DNA of 53,849 nucleotides, from positions 44,052-97,900 of the forward strand of contig CAJUBT010000004.1 in the NCBI GenBank assembly GCA_910584815.1. Reading direction: 5' to 3'. Source of the DNA: an uncultured Christensenella sp. (lineage in GTDB: Bacteria; Bacillota; Clostridia; Christensenellales; UBA1242). How positions within the stretch are numbered: the first letter of the stretch is position 1; each line of letters opens with the position of its first letter. The translations under genes were made by a program, and so were the position numbers. Of this stretch, positions 9,207 through 22,800 are shown in pieces. Under the pieces are notes generated by a model. It did no database searches. It saw only the letters and a program-made list of their open reading frames with translations, and had not been told where the DNA came from.

Positions 9207-9455
9207 ATGACAATAGATAGAGTTAAAGAATTGTTAGCAAATCAACTTAATGTTGAAGTTAATAAAATAAATGAAAATTCAAGAATAGTAGAGGACCTTG
9301 GAGCAGATTCTCTTGATATGATAGAGATGCTTATGGCTCTTGAAGAAGAATTTAGCATTAGCGTTCCAGATGACCAAGCTGAAGGTTTAAAAACAGTTGG
9401 GAATGTGGCAGATTTTATTGATAAAGCCTTAAAATCTAACGCAGATAAGAAATAA
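9207..9455 (+). CDS. acpP: Acyl carrier protein
   Basis: A small acidic cytoplasmic protein (82 residues, normal length) that carries acyl chains on phosphopantetheine during fatty-acid synthesis. The attachment site is Ser35 in GADSLDMIEM, and helix III keeps the usual DDQAEGLKTVGNVADFI pattern. The strong ribosome site (GGAGG, 9196-9200) sets the start. It has its own promoter and sits alone between two sporulation genes, away from any fab gene in this window. It could be the housekeeping ACP or a second specialised copy; the sequence looks like a normal ACP. Confidence 0.95.
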   Translation: MTIDRVKELLANQLNVEVNKINENSRIVEDLGADSLDMIEMLMALEEEFSISVPDDQAEGLKTVGNVADFIDKALKSNADKK

Positions 9456-9640
9456 TTTTAAGTTAAAAACACCTAAATTTTAAAGTATTTTTTACCTTAA
9501 ATTATAAATAAACTTTGTAGAAAAAAGGTTATTTTTTTATTATAAAAAACATATTTTTCTTTCTAAATTTTTAAAAAATAACAAAAAAAATTAATAAAAC
9601 ATTGCTTTTTTTAATAAAAAAGGGCAAAAATTAAACTTGT

Positions 9641-9677
9641 AAAAGAAGTAGATTTAATTAAATTTGCTTCTTTTTTT
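9641..9677 (+). terminator. Intrinsic terminator 185 nt downstream of acpP
   Basis: A 15-bp stem (9641-9655 with 9660-9674, two G-U pairs) with a 4-nt loop AATT runs into T's to 9677. It most likely ends the acpP transcript, leaving a long 3' untranslated region, or it ends an unannotated small RNA. Confidence 0.75.
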
Positions 9678-10071
9678 ATGCTTTTTTCAAAAAATATATT
9701 AAAATTGAATTAAAAATTAACATATATTTTTTTAAAAGTAGTTAAATTCTTTAATTTTTAAAAGGCAATTTATTAATAAAAATCTATTTAAAAGTTAAAA
9801 TTTAATTATAAACTTATATTTTTATAAAAAACTGTTTTAAAATAGGTTATTTATATTTAATTAACTCAAAATTTTTGTTTTTAGTTAATCAATTTAACCT
9901 TAAAATATTTCATATTTTATTGGCTTTTATTAACAAGTATTATAATAAAAATTTGTTTTATTTTAATTATTTTTTTGAGTAAAAAATTACATTTTTAGTT
10001 AAAAAAACAACAAAAATTTTATATTTTTGGCATAAACTTAATAAATTTAATCAATTTTCTACATTTTTTAA

Positions 10072-10099
10072 CATATTTTTTTAAAACCATTCATATCTT
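10072..10099 (+). promoter_or_regulatory. Candidate sigma-E promoter for spoIIID
   Basis: ACATATT (10072-10078) and CATATCTT (10092-10099) are 13 nt apart. They resemble the sigma-E pattern (KMATATT, 13-15 nt, CATACAMT), matching 6 of 7 and 5 of 8 positions. spoIIID is a sigma-E gene in B. subtilis, and the site lies about 28 nt before the ATG. The high A+T background weakens the case. Confidence 0.45.
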
Positions 10100-10127
10100 T
10101 TTTAATATAAAAGGTGTTTAAAAAAAT

Positions 10128-10394
10128 ATGAAACAAGACATAGAAATAAGAGTTTTAGAAGAAGCTGAATATATTTTGAAAGAAAAACTTACTGTTAGAG
10201 CTGTAGCAAAAATTTTTAATATATCAAAAAGTACAGTACATTACGACTTAAGTTATAGGCTTAAAAAGATTAACAAATTGCTTTATGATAAAGTAAATAA
10301 ATTGCTAAAATTTAATTTATCTGTAAGGCATATAAGGGGCGGTCAAGCAACAAAATTAAGGTATAAAAAGGATAAAGATAAAGTAAAAAAATAA
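10128..10394 (+). CDS. spoIIID: Sporulation transcriptional regulator SpoIIID
   Basis: SpoIIID is a small DNA-binding protein of the mother cell that switches genes on and off between the sigma-E and sigma-K stages. The 88 residues match the family. A helix-turn-helix (TVRAVAKIFNISKSTVHYDL) lies at about 22-41, followed by the conserved SVRHIRGGQATKLRYKKDK signature and a basic C-terminal helix. An AAAGGTG ribosome site sits about 11 nt before the ATG. The gene is followed by an unusual dyad array and a strong terminator, so it is a single-gene unit. Its position after the SpoIIQ-like gene fits the usual order in sporeformers. Confidence 0.95.
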   Translation: MKQDIEIRVLEEAEYILKEKLTVRAVAKIFNISKSTVHYDLSYRLKKINKLLYDKVNKLLKFNLSVRHIRGGQATKLRYKKDKDKVKK

Positions 10395-10416
10395 ATATTT
10401 ACAGTTACAGTTTTAG

Positions 10417-10457
10417 TATGCATTTCTTATGCAGTTTTTGTGCATAAATTGTGCATA
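10417..10457. repeat. Symmetric array of four TATGCA/TGCATA half-sites
   Basis: TATGCA occurs at 10417-10422 and 10428-10433, and its inverse TGCATA at 10441-10446 and 10452-10457. The two copies in each arm start exactly 11 bp apart, one helical turn, and the arms mirror each other about a 7-nt centre. The right arm is also an 11-bp near-perfect tandem repeat (10438-10459). It could be a protein-binding operator or an RNA hairpin after spoIIID. Confidence 0.6.
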
Positions 10458-10513
10458 ATTTTGCTTGCATTTAAGTTTTATTTTTTAAAAAATTTTTATA
10501 AATATATTATAAT

Positions 10514-10558
10514 AAAAAACGCTACATATCAGCAATTTACTGTAATGTAGCGTTTTTT
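10514..10558. terminator. Bidirectional intrinsic terminator after spoIIID
   Basis: A perfect 14-bp inverted repeat (10514-10527 with 10545-10558) encloses 17 nt that can form a second 3-bp stem. The arms start with A6 and end with T6, so it can terminate from both sides. It insulates spoIIID from the giant gene. Confidence 0.88.
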
Positions 10559-10744
10559 ACTTATAAAAATCTTATTTAATTTTTATCAAACAAATATTTG
10601 TTTTTAAATTTATAAGTTTAAATAATAATGCATAAAAATGTTGGTTAAAATAAACAAAAAAAATCAAAAAAAATTATTAAAAGTTTTTTTATAAAAAAAT
10701 ATTTTAAAATACCGCAAAAAACTACCATAAAACCTAGTATTTGA

Positions 10745-10774
10745 TTGACACTCTTGCCTATTATTATTTATAAT
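10745..10774 (+). promoter_or_regulatory. Strong sigma-A promoter for the first giant gene
   Basis: A perfect TTGACA (10745-10750) and a perfect TATAAT (10769-10774) are 18 nt apart, 65 nt before the ATG at 10840. A second TATAAT at 10784-10789 has no good -35. An AGGTG at 10831-10835 is the only, rather close, ribosome site. Two consensus hexamers suggest vegetative, strong expression rather than spore-specific expression. Confidence 0.7.
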
Positions 10775-10839
10775 AATTTATATTATAATGCTAGATTAAT
10801 AAATAAATTAAAAATCGACATAATAGGGTTAGGTGTAAT

Positions 10840-13800
10840 ATGAAAAAAGTATTTGTATTTTTATCAGTAATTATGTTTGCTTTAACAGGTTTTATGTTTG
10901 CTTGTAACGATGATAAATATGCTGATTTAACAATCAGTGTAAATTCTATCACGGATACAAAAACAAATTCTGTATTGCCATATGATGCAGAAGGTGGTTA
11001 CTATGTGGTGAACTATGGAGATAGTTTTAACATTAACGCTAGCGTTAGTTGTTCTAGCGACATAAACAAAGCGTTAAAGTTTACCTCTCTTAATGCCGAT
11101 ACAATTAGCCATAAGGCTGGTGATGTAAACACTGGCAATGGTACGCGTGCTGAATTTAAAGCTGAAATGCCTTCCTATAAAGGTGTGGTTTCAATTGAAA
11201 TTCAATCAGTAGAAACTCCTCGAAACAGTAAAATTATTAATTTTAAAGTAATTTTGCCTGTTGCGGAAATTCATTTGCCAGAAAAACCTTTGGCTGTTAC
11301 TTATGGCATTGATGTTGATATAAAAGAACAAATTACATATATAGCTAAAAATACTAACCCTAACGATAAAGGCTATCAAACTAACGAGAAAGATATAACT
11401 ACCGAACTTAACTCTTTAAAATTATCTAACGGTAAAGAATTCTCTCTAACAAAAAAAGATGAAAATGTTGAAGAATACTATTACAGAAATTCAGGTAAAG
11501 ATATTTTAGCTTTTGTTGTTAAAAATGGTGTAATTGAAGTTTGTGACCAATCGATAAATGGAACTGTAGATGTTACAGTAAAATCTACAAAATACAACGA
11601 TTATTGGGAAAATTTTGATAAAGAACTTGCAACCCCAGATGAACTTGTTGAAATTGAAAATAATGAAAAATTAAAAGACACAGCAACAATAGCTGTTATT
11701 AAACCTATTTCTTTAAATGATATTTCTTTTGTTAGTGGGCAAATGGCATATGGTGATTACGATAACGATGGAAAAATTAACACCCCTAAATTTAATGCTA
11801 ATATGCTTTTAAACTCATCTAACTCTTATAAAAATGGAAGCAACGAATATTATTATTCTTTTGAAAATTTAATTATTAATGTAAAAACAGAAACAAAAAT
11901 TGCAATGGAAGGCGTTGTTGGAGATTATGTTTCAATAACCAACCAAACATTTAAAAGCGATGAAAATGTTCTAGACATTACTAATCCTGCAAGATATATT
12001 CCTACTGTAGATTCAAAAACTGGTAAAACAATAGCTTATACAGGCACTATGCAATTAAAATCTAAAAATTCTGGAATAAACTATGTAGACCTTGTTATTT
12101 ATTTTAGCGATTTTGCAAATAAATTAGAATTTTCTTTTTCTGACCTTTACTATAAATATTTAATCGGCTTAAAAGCAGCAGAATTTGATGCTGTTCCAGA
12201 AAATGCAAGAACCACAAAATTAGTAATAGATTCTACAGCTATTGCTCAAGATATAGCAGCAGAACAAGATGGGGCAGAAATAAGCAACAATAATGCAACC
12301 ATCAAAATTTACGATAACTATGTTAACAGAACTTATGCAGAATATGGCTCTAAAATTGGAACTAAATTAATTCTTTCATCTGGCGCATCAAGTGCAAAAA
12401 TTAAAGATGAAAACAGAACTATAAGAGTTTATGTTAGCGATGAAGAAGCTGGCGATTTAAATATAAATGATTACCTAATTTTCCGTAACGAAAGTGGAAC
12501 TCTTTTCACTCCAACATACGATAGCAAAATTTCAAAATATTGGTTCGATTTAAACCCTCAAACTGATGGAGAATTCTTTTACATAAAAGCAAGAAGCAGT
12601 AATATGGCTGTTAATGCAAATTTCCGTATGCAGTTTGAAAACTTAATTAAAACTACAATAACAACTTTTGATGGAACAGAAATTCCATCATTATCTGCTT
12701 TTGAAACTTCAACAGAACCAAATGCTTTACGCAATTTGTTATTCTCTTTTAACGCAAAAACTGTTAAAGGTGTTGATAATATTGAAGTTTTAACAAAAAT
12801 CACAAAAAATGGTGAAGATGCTTTTTATAAACTAGATAAAACTCACTTAGAAGAAAATAGCTTTTATAGCAAACTTGTTTTACGCCAAAACACAAATCAA
12901 AATATTAACTCTTCTAATGGAACATTAATTGCTTTCCTAACAAACTTAGATGTTGATGTTCAAGACCTTGAAATAAGTGTTGAAAACGATGAAATTGCAA
13001 AACTATTCATTTTTGATGCACTAGAAAATGGTGGAAGATTTGAAGGTGCTTTTGATACTTCAAAAGCTGAATTACAAGGCACAATAAGCATTGTTGGCTT
13101 AAAAATAGGAAAAACAAAACTTACAATTTCTTCTGCAAATGGTTATGTTGCAGAAGTAGAAATTGAGGTTGTAAATGAATTTTCAGGTTTCTCTCTTTCT
13201 TTGCAAGAGACTTCTGGCAGCAACCAAATAATTTCTCAAAGCAACCTTGATAAAACTCACGATGAAGTTAGTGGCAATTACGAAGTTAAAGCAAAAGTGA
13301 AGGGTACATTTAACATTCTTTATTCTTCAACAAGTGGAGATAGTGGTGTTTATGATGTAAACTTTATTGCAAATAAAAGTGTTGCAAACATTAATAAAAA
13401 AGGTGTTGTTCAAACTGTTTCAGAAGGCATAACCAATGTTTATATTCAGGTTTCATACTATAGCTTTGAATTCGTAAATGGTTATGTTCAATGGGTAGAA
13501 AAAGTAGAAGAAAAATCTTTTGAATTAGAGGTTTATGTCCCAGCAAAGAGTATTAAATTCCAAGATAAATATTTAGATGTTTATGACTACAACTCCCTAG
13601 GTTACGAATTTAAAGACCTTTCTAGAGTTGTTGTAGCTGTTGTTGTAAAAGATGAAAATGCAACAATAGCAAAAAAATTAGATGAAGTTACAGAATATTC
13701 ATTGGCGGCTAACTTCCAAAATAACCTTGTTGGTGCAGATGGTGTATACGATGCTTATTTAGGCCCAAACCAAATAATAGCAAAGGTTTATGTTACTGTA

Positions 13801-16800
13801 AGAGTAACTGAATATGGTCATCCATTTGTTGATACTTGTGAGATTACAATTCGCCGTGCCCCACAAGTGCAAAGAATTAATGTTAGTGTGTTTGATAATG
13901 GCACAGAAAAGAAAGTAGATAGAGATGCAAAAAATGAAGATGGTTACTATGTAGCAACAAGAAATGGTAAAACTTTAACTTTTGCAACTTCAATTATTCC
14001 AACAGAAAAGAATGTTTTTGTAGATGATTTAGTAGTAGTTTTATATGCTCGTAAAAATGATTCTACAATAGATAAAAATAAAGATGCTGCTAACTTAGCA
14101 AACATATCAAGCATTGTAGAGGCAGATAAACAAAGAATTATTATTAATGGACAAGATTTCTTTGATGTTAACATTGGTAACTTAGAACCAGGAGAATTCT
14201 TTATTGTTATATACGCAAGAGATAGTATGACAAATAAAGATAATGGCGACCTTTACTTTAAAATTCGTGTTCGTGTTACAAATGGTTCTATAGAATATCC
14301 ATACGAAATTGAAAATATTGCCGACTTAATTGGCATAAATGAAGATTCTTCAAAACACTATGTTTTAGCAAATAACATAAGTCTTGCTTCTGTTTCCGAT
14401 TGGGAACCTTTAAACACTTTAACTGGAACCTTAAATGGCTATAACGATGGCAGAAGATTAGATGAAGAAACTGGTGAAGAATTTGAACAAGGAAAGGGAA
14501 CTTTCTATTCTATAACTAATTTAAGAATTGGTAGCATACGCAGTGAAAGTGTTGGCTTGTTTAAGAGCATTGACAAAGGTAATTCAACTTTTGGTGCAGT
14601 AATGAATTTATCGCTTGGGGTTAGTGCAATTAAATTAATTAACGCAGATACTAAAGGCATTGCAGGCGTTAACATTGGTGCAATTGCAGGTGTTAACAAT
14701 GGTATAATTTATAACTGCTCGGTTAAAATAAACAACATTCAAGTTGTTGGTTTAAAAATTAATGCTGCAATTGGCGGTATGGTTGGCTTAAATGCTGGCG
14801 CAATTTATAACTTTGCAAATTCCTATGGTAATGCAACAATCAACTTTAAAGAAGGGTTAGCCTTAGATAGTGGCATAGATAAAATTATAACAATTCCATC
14901 AGCAAATGAATGTTTTGATTATGTGGTTTCTAAAAACCCAGTAAATGTTAATATGACTATTTCAGATAGTGCTAATAGTTATGTAACAGTTGGTGGTATT
15001 GCTGCTGTAAGCAATGGTTTAATTAACGGCTTGTTTGGGTTATACACAAACAAAGTAGGTCAAGGTGGAAATAAAGTTACTTATGTAACAAGTTTCCAAA
15101 GTCAAGGCATAGATGTTACTGCAAACATAAATGTTGGCAGCACAGCAGGCATAATTCAAAACGATAAAAGCGTTATTGGTGGCGTTGTTGGCGTTATGTT
15201 AACAGGCGCTCAAGTGCTTAATGTAAGTGCAGAAGGTCAAATTGGTGAATATAACAAACAAACAAATGCTCTTGTTGGGGCAAAGAATAATGTTGGTGGT
15301 GTTGCTGGACAAATAGAAGGTGCAACAATAGAAAATGTAACTTCTAGTGTAAGAGTTAGAGGTCAAGAAAATATTGGTGGTATTGCAGGTTCTTCTAAAG
15401 GTGCAAAAATTAATTTTGCTAGAACAGAGGCTTTAGAAAGTTTAACAGGAAACAATCAAACAATGTTAATTGGTAGCAATAATGTTGGAGGTATTGTTGG
15501 GCTTGTTCAAAATGGAGAAACTAATACTCAAATTAAATTTGTTTATTCTTATAGTTTTGTAAACAAATTTAATACAGACTACATTGGTTATGGCGATATT
15601 TATTCAAACAATGCAGGCAATGGTTCAGCCTTTGGTGGTTTAATTGGTGCTTCTACTATAGATGCAGATAATTTAATAATTGAATCATCCTATTCAACCT
15701 TTAACATTAATGTTATTGGCAATGGTGCTAATGTTGCAGGTCTTATTGGTTATGTACAAAACGATAGTGCATTATTGCAAATTAAAGATGTATTCTTTAT
15801 TGGTGTGTTAAACAACACAGCAAACACAGAAGATGTTGTTTCAAAAACTAGTTGGTTATATAACAGTGTAAGTGGGGCAAACAATGTTAGCGGCTATTAT
15901 TATTACTATCTTTTAACTTATGCAAACAGCCAAGATAAATTTGCAACAACTGGCTATGATTGCTTTATTATACAAAGTAGCGAAGATGTTATGAGCCCAA
16001 GTGGTTCCTTCAATCCAACCACTCAAGAAAATGCAAGTAGACCTATAGAATTTAACGAAGTTCTATCTTTAGTTTACTATAGTGAAACTTCAGAAGGTAC
16101 CTACAAAAGAGATACAAAAACTTTGCGTGTTCCTTGCTATGCTAAGAGCAGCACATTATTTAACTTTATTAAAGAAGTTCCAGATTCTATTTCTGTTACA
16201 ACTTTAGGCAAATCTGCAATAACTGAAAATGGAAACTTTAAATTAGAATTTAAATATAACGGAAATAGTAAAGAAAACTACTATTATTCATTGCAAGAAT
16301 CAGATGGCAGTTATGTTTTAATTTTAAATTATGCTTTATTAAAGAATGTGTTTACTTACCAAGAATTATTTAGCATTATTCCTAACCCAGATATTAATGG
16401 CATTTTAAACATTTTAGTTCAATCAAATAGCAGTAATATAGATGTTTCTAGAGATGATGGTATAATCATAAAAGGCACTGGTATATTCTATTTAACCTTT
16501 ATAGTAAGAGAGAATATTTCAGCTCGCCAAGATGTAAAAATTATTGTTGTTAAAAACTTTGATGAACTCTTAGTGGGTAAAGATACAAACCTTGTTTCAA
16601 GCTATTTCTCTAGTTTAGAAAATCCTAACGACCTACCAGTAAGTGCAGAACCTCAAAACATATTTAATGTTTATGCTGAATATGTAACCGAAAAATTAGC
16701 TGGAAATAAACATAACTACAACCTAGATTATTCAAAGAAAAATCCTCTTGTAGAAATAAGCAACGGTGATATTTACAGCCTAGATTTTGAAGTTTATTAT

Positions 16801-19800
16801 AACAAAGATGGAAAGACCGATTTTGACTATGTAGGCATAGAAAGTGGAGAATATAGCCTTATTAACGGTGCTATTAAATTCAATGCAGTTGGTTTATACA
16901 AAATTATTGTAAGTGTTAAATTTGTTCAAGATGGCAAAACCTTCTTCTTCACAAATGAAGATTGGGTAATGTTCTTTAATGTTTATGCAGGTGCAAGAAA
17001 CATTGCCTTTAACCAAGCAAAAGATATTTGGTTACAAGGTGAAGAAATTTACGATAAACTTGTAGCAATGCTTACAAGTGATATGGGAAGCTTTGAAGAA
17101 CTTGCTGTTGTTATTGAAGATAGTGATGGCGAAGTTTACGATTATAATAACCCAGAAGATGCTAACTTTATTCCATTTGAAATTAGCATAGATAAAACTT
17201 CAGTTCAAAACGATGTTTACTATTATAACTTTGTTATTGGTGTAAAAAGAGATTTCCGTAAAGTTACAGAACCAGTTGAATATACTTTAAAAGTTTACGA
17301 TGCAAATGGTAAATTGGAAAATACTCCTGCAACAATTAACCTTGTTATAGCACCAAGAAAAATAAACAGTGTTTCCGGTATTCACTATGCATATTCTCAA
17401 ACTGTTTCTAAAGTTGAAAATGTGGGTAACACAAACATTTCTGGTGGAAATGTTGAAATTGAAGGTGGCAGAGAAGATAACTATGCATATTCTTTTACAA
17501 GTCAACCTAAAAACACAATTATTGCAGGTGGCGAAGGTCTGTTTGTTATAGACATTAATCCATACTATGCAAACATCAAAAATGTTAAAATAGAATCTAG
17601 CCTTGGAGCAGAAAGTGGCTATGCATTACAATTTGTTCAACTTGTAAAAATTTCAGGCTCAACAAATGTTGATAATAAGGGAGATAACTACTATATCTAT
17701 GCTCCATTAACTCAATCAACAGGCGCAAATGGAATGTATTTGAATTTATTCTCATACATTCCAAGAAGCGTTGCTACATTAAGGTTTACAGATTCAACAA
17801 CTTCAAAAATAGAGTATGTAAAACCTGGTGCCAATAAAATAGAATTTTCCGATTATGTTTTTGGTGGCGATATTGGCATTGAAGCAGATAAAAACGATTA
17901 CTTAGATACAGGTAGATTATTTATTAAAACAATTGCTCCTACATATTTAAAGGAAGCAGAAAACTTTAATGTAACCGTAACAATAACTTATAGTGCAATA
18001 AACGAAGAAAACGAAATGCAAGATTATTCTTATGAATATAATCATAGCATTGTAGTTGAATCTATGCCTGGTTTTAATATGAGCATACAGCACGAAGGTG
18101 TTGAACGCGACATTATTGCTTATACCGAAAATAACGATCCAGACTGGCTAGACATTGTTCCAACAATCGACCCTGGCTATACCTATGAAGAACTTACAGC
18201 AAAAATTTATCTTGATAATCCAGATAACGACTTTGGTCAAGGTGCAGTTGTAGATGGCTACTTCCGTATAGAAAAAGTTAAAACAAATAATGGCAGAGAA
18301 ATTTATAGGTTAATGCTAGATAAAAAGGTAAATAAAGCTGGTTTTAAAATAGAAATTAAAACCGTTGTCCGAGTTTCAGTTGATGGCTTTACAAGGCAAC
18401 AGGTTTACACCGCAACAATAAGAGTTGTAGATGTGGTTATTTCTAACATAGATATTAAAGATGCCGATGTAAATGGTAACTTCAAAATTACAGTTTCAAC
18501 CTCACGCCAATTAAAAGCCAGAATTATTGGCTATGGCACTCAAAAGAATATAGAAGAAGCAGAAAATAGAATTTCAAGGGCTGTTTCTAGTGAAAAAGTT
18601 GGCAATGTAGAAAACGACATAAATTACTATTGGACAGTTAAAAACGAAAAAAGCAACAAATACTATGTTCCAGTAGAAGATGTTGATGTTCGTCCATATC
18701 TTCCATTCTTAGTTAAAAAGGTTGCAATTTCTAACGATGAAACAGAAGTAGAAGTAGACTCTTCTTGCTTAGGTTATAATGGCTCTGATACCTATAATTT
18801 CAAAACTAAAAATAAAATTATAGTTCTTGAAGGTTCAACAGAAGCTGGCAGTGTTGATATGAGGCTTTCAATATCCTATGTATACACAGCAAATGGCGGC
18901 ATTGCATTTATTCCAAACGATATTATAAGCACCAAATATACTGCTGAAAAATACTTTACAGTTGTTGTATCAGAAGATAGCAACGAAGATAACCCTTACC
19001 CAATTTATGATGAAGAAGATTTAATTGAAATGTCTCAAGCAAATGAAGGACATTACATTTTAATGAACAACATAACAATTTCTCATCATACAGCATTGGC
19101 AGCAAATTTTGAATCTTTTGATGGTAATAACAAAATAATAACAATAGAAAGCTTTAAATATAGCACCGATATTGCTGGCACAAGTTCAAACTATACAATT
19201 AATATGGGCTTGTTTAACACAGTTAAAGCTGGCACAATAATTAAAAACTTAATTGTAGCCTTACCAGCAACTAATGAAGATACCCCAATGAATTTAACAA
19301 ATTATACAACTGTTAATTTTGGTGGCTTATGTGCTATAAATAATGGTATAATTACTAACTGTGATGTAATTTCAACATTTAAACCAAATGCAAATGGTAA
19401 ACCAAACGAAATTACATTAAAAACATATGAAAATGTTAAATATACACTTAATATTTCAACAGGAATAATAGTAAGCAATAAGGAAGTTGTTGCAAATATT
19501 GGTGGTCTTGTAGGCATTAACAACTCAACTGGTGTTATAACCAACTCTCGTGTTGGTAGAGACCAAGTAGAAATTTTATATGTTTACGATCAAGAAGCAA
19601 CAGTTGTATATCCATCTCCATACAATTTAACTGCGCCTATAACTGCAATTCGTTTACAAGGCAGAGGAAATGTTGGTGGTTTTGTTGCAACTAATAATGG
19701 AACAATTTCAACAAGCTATGCTAAAAATATTCAACTAGAAGTTTTATCTAGTTCAACTCAATATATCAAAACTGGTGGTTTTGCAACCATAAACTCTGGC

Positions 19801-22800
19801 TTTATTTATGGTTCATATTCAGCAGGTTGGGAAGAAGAAAATGGACCAGATCGCCCATCTAGTGTAAGTTCAGCAAATCGTAAATTAGGTGGTGGTGTTT
19901 ACACTTCTGGTTTTGTTGGTGGTTTTGTTTATGAAAATCAAAACTATATTGAAGATTGTTATTCTAACATTAATTTAAGTGGAGATTTAACTTTTGCAGG
20001 CAACACAAACTTTGTAAGCAATTGGAAACAATCTCACGGTGGAATTCACTTCATATCTCCAGCAACTGGTGGCTTTGTATTTTCAAGCACAAGTGGTAGC
20101 CATATCATAACAAGTTATTCACTTTCAAAAATACCAGGCATAAATGTTAACACTTCTGGTGCTTTTGAATGTGCAAGGGCTGCAACTGATGATCAATCTA
20201 TGGATGGCACTATAGAAGACTGCTACTTTATGCGTGAAAAAGTTGAAAACTTTAAGTATGAACACGAAAGAGCCAAAATGCTATCTGATGACCCTGTTAT
20301 AGATATGGATGGGTTAGAAAGTGCAACAGGCACAAATGAATTTTTAAACACTGAAAGTTTCAATAACTTTAGTTTTGATAATTCAATAGAAAACTTTAAA
20401 GATTATCAAGGGCTATCCAATGGTGGCGTTTGGGCAATGTATAAACAATCTAACAACATTAATGGCTATCCAGATTTAATTTCTGCAAACACAATAGCAA
20501 CAAGTGTAAGAGTTATTAATGTTACAAAGACCGATAGTCCAGACAACGAAACAAATAAATATTACTACACTTATGTAGATGGTTATGAAGTTGGTTCTTA
20601 TTTAAACCCTCATATTGTTTCTAACTTTAAACAATATAATAACATCTTTAAAGATGCAGTTGGCACAGAAAGTCAAAACGATACAATCACAACAAAGTTC
20701 ACTGGAAACATCAGGTTAATTAATCACATAAACTTCTCTAGCAGTGAAACTGTTTATTCTACACGAATTGAATATACATCTCTTGCAAATATGACTTCTA
20801 TTTTCGATGGCAACTATCTTGCAATTTATAATATTAGTTTGTCAGATAGAGCAGATGGTAACAGTTCTTTTGGTTTATTTAAAGATATTTATTATGCTGG
20901 TGTTAAAAATTTAACCTTGGTTGTAGATAATATTAGTGCTGGTAACACATCAAGTGTTGGTGCTCTTGCTGGTGTTATTGCAAACACAAATGTTTCAAAC
21001 ATAACAGTTATTGCCGCAAAAGATAAATCTGGCAGAGTAACTGGTAACAATTATGTTGGTGGACTTGCAGGTATTATAGTTTCAAAAGATGAAGGCAAAT
21101 TATATAATCTTTCAAAAATCAAATCTAATTTGTCAATTGTTGGTGGTAAAAATAACACAGAAACAACAACTTCTATTCCTTCTTCATTCATAATTTGGGA
21201 TAGAATTAAACCAACATCATCTTCAAGTGGTTTAACTGAATTTAACAACAATTTAAGATTACACCGTTTACCAAGTGGAGTTTATTATGCTGGTGGTGTT
21301 GCAGGTATTTTAGACTTACATCAAACCAGTGTTGTAGATGGCAAAGCAGAAATAACAAAAGTAAATGCTTATAATATATTTGTTGGAAAATTTATTCCTA
21401 ACACAATTTTAGATACTTCAATTGTTGACTATGACCATATTGTAAGCGTTGTTAGTGATTATTCTGGTGGATTGTTTGGCTTTGTTGGTTCTCAAACCTA
21501 TCTTGAAAGTTCGGCATTTATTGCAACTAATGAAAGTAACGAACACTTTATTAGTGGTGATGAAGTTGCAGGCGGTATAGCCGCAATCAACTTAGGTTTA
21601 ATTAGTCAAACCTATGTATCCTTTAACCCTCAAACTGTTAAAGATTTTGATGATAACATTACTAAATATGTTAATAAGGAATTATCTTCAAATTCTGCCA
21701 GTTTAAAAATTAACAGAACATTATTTTCTCAAGGTACAGCTAAATATGTTGGCGGCATTGCAGGTATAAATGCTGGGAATAGCACTTTTGGAGCTGGTAA
21801 CATTTTAGATTGTTATAGCAGATTAGATGTTAAAAATACTAATGCCATTGGCGTTGGTGGAATTGTAGGTGGTTCATTCATTGGGCAAATCTCTAATGTT
21901 TATACAACAGGCAGTTTACTAGGTAATTTAAATAATAAAGATACCAAAATTGGTTCAATCATCGGCGAAATATTTGATGCCAGTGTAGGCGTTCCTTATT
22001 TTGCAAATTATTATGAAGGTGATAGTGAATACAACATTTTATCTTTATATAATATTGTTGGTTTAAATTTATGGGATAGTGATGACTTTGATGCACTTTA
22101 CGATTTTGTTCACAGACCAGATGAAGAAACAAGAAAGAGTGGCGAAATTGGTGCCTTATATGGCAAATATCAAAATTTCTCTAGTTCTTTAGAAGAAGAT
22201 GGCATTGTAAGACTTAGCGGTGGCGTTTATGTTCAAAGATATGTGTTGCGTAATTTTGAAAACCCATATATAGCTTCGATAACAGAGGATGAAATTTTTG
22301 ATATAGATAAACTTGGTGATGAAAGCCACATTGACCTTTGGGGTATTCAAGATAGTGGCCCAAGATGTGATGCATACTTATATGGTCAACTTCGTGGTGG
22401 GGATCAATCTGGAGAATATATTATATATCCTAACGATTATATGGCATTGTTCTCTGTAACCGCTGCTGGACAAACATCAACTTTAAGGGAAACTTATTTC
22501 TCAATTAATCGTTGGTCCAGGGTAATTTGGAATTACGATAATGATATTAAATTACCAGTATTGAAATATGGTTATGAAACAAGCGTAGTAAGAATTTATA
22601 CTGCAAATCAATTCTTAGATAAACTTCAAGAAGGTAACTCAGCTGGTAAGCTTTATGTTATTATGAATGACATAGACTTTGATGGCATAGAAATAACTCC
22701 AATAACTAATCCATTCAGAGGACAATTATTTGGTAATAATGTTAACTATACCTCAAAAAGTGGTAGAACTTATACTCGTAGACCTATATTGTTTAATTTA

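Larger units (their letters stand above)
9456..10127. other. Long AT-rich gap between acpP and spoIIID
   Basis: About 670 nt without a gene of usable length. It holds one clear intrinsic terminator (9641-9677) and, at its right end, a sigma-E-like promoter. The rest is A/T homopolymer-rich and shows nothing else I can support. Confidence 0.6.
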
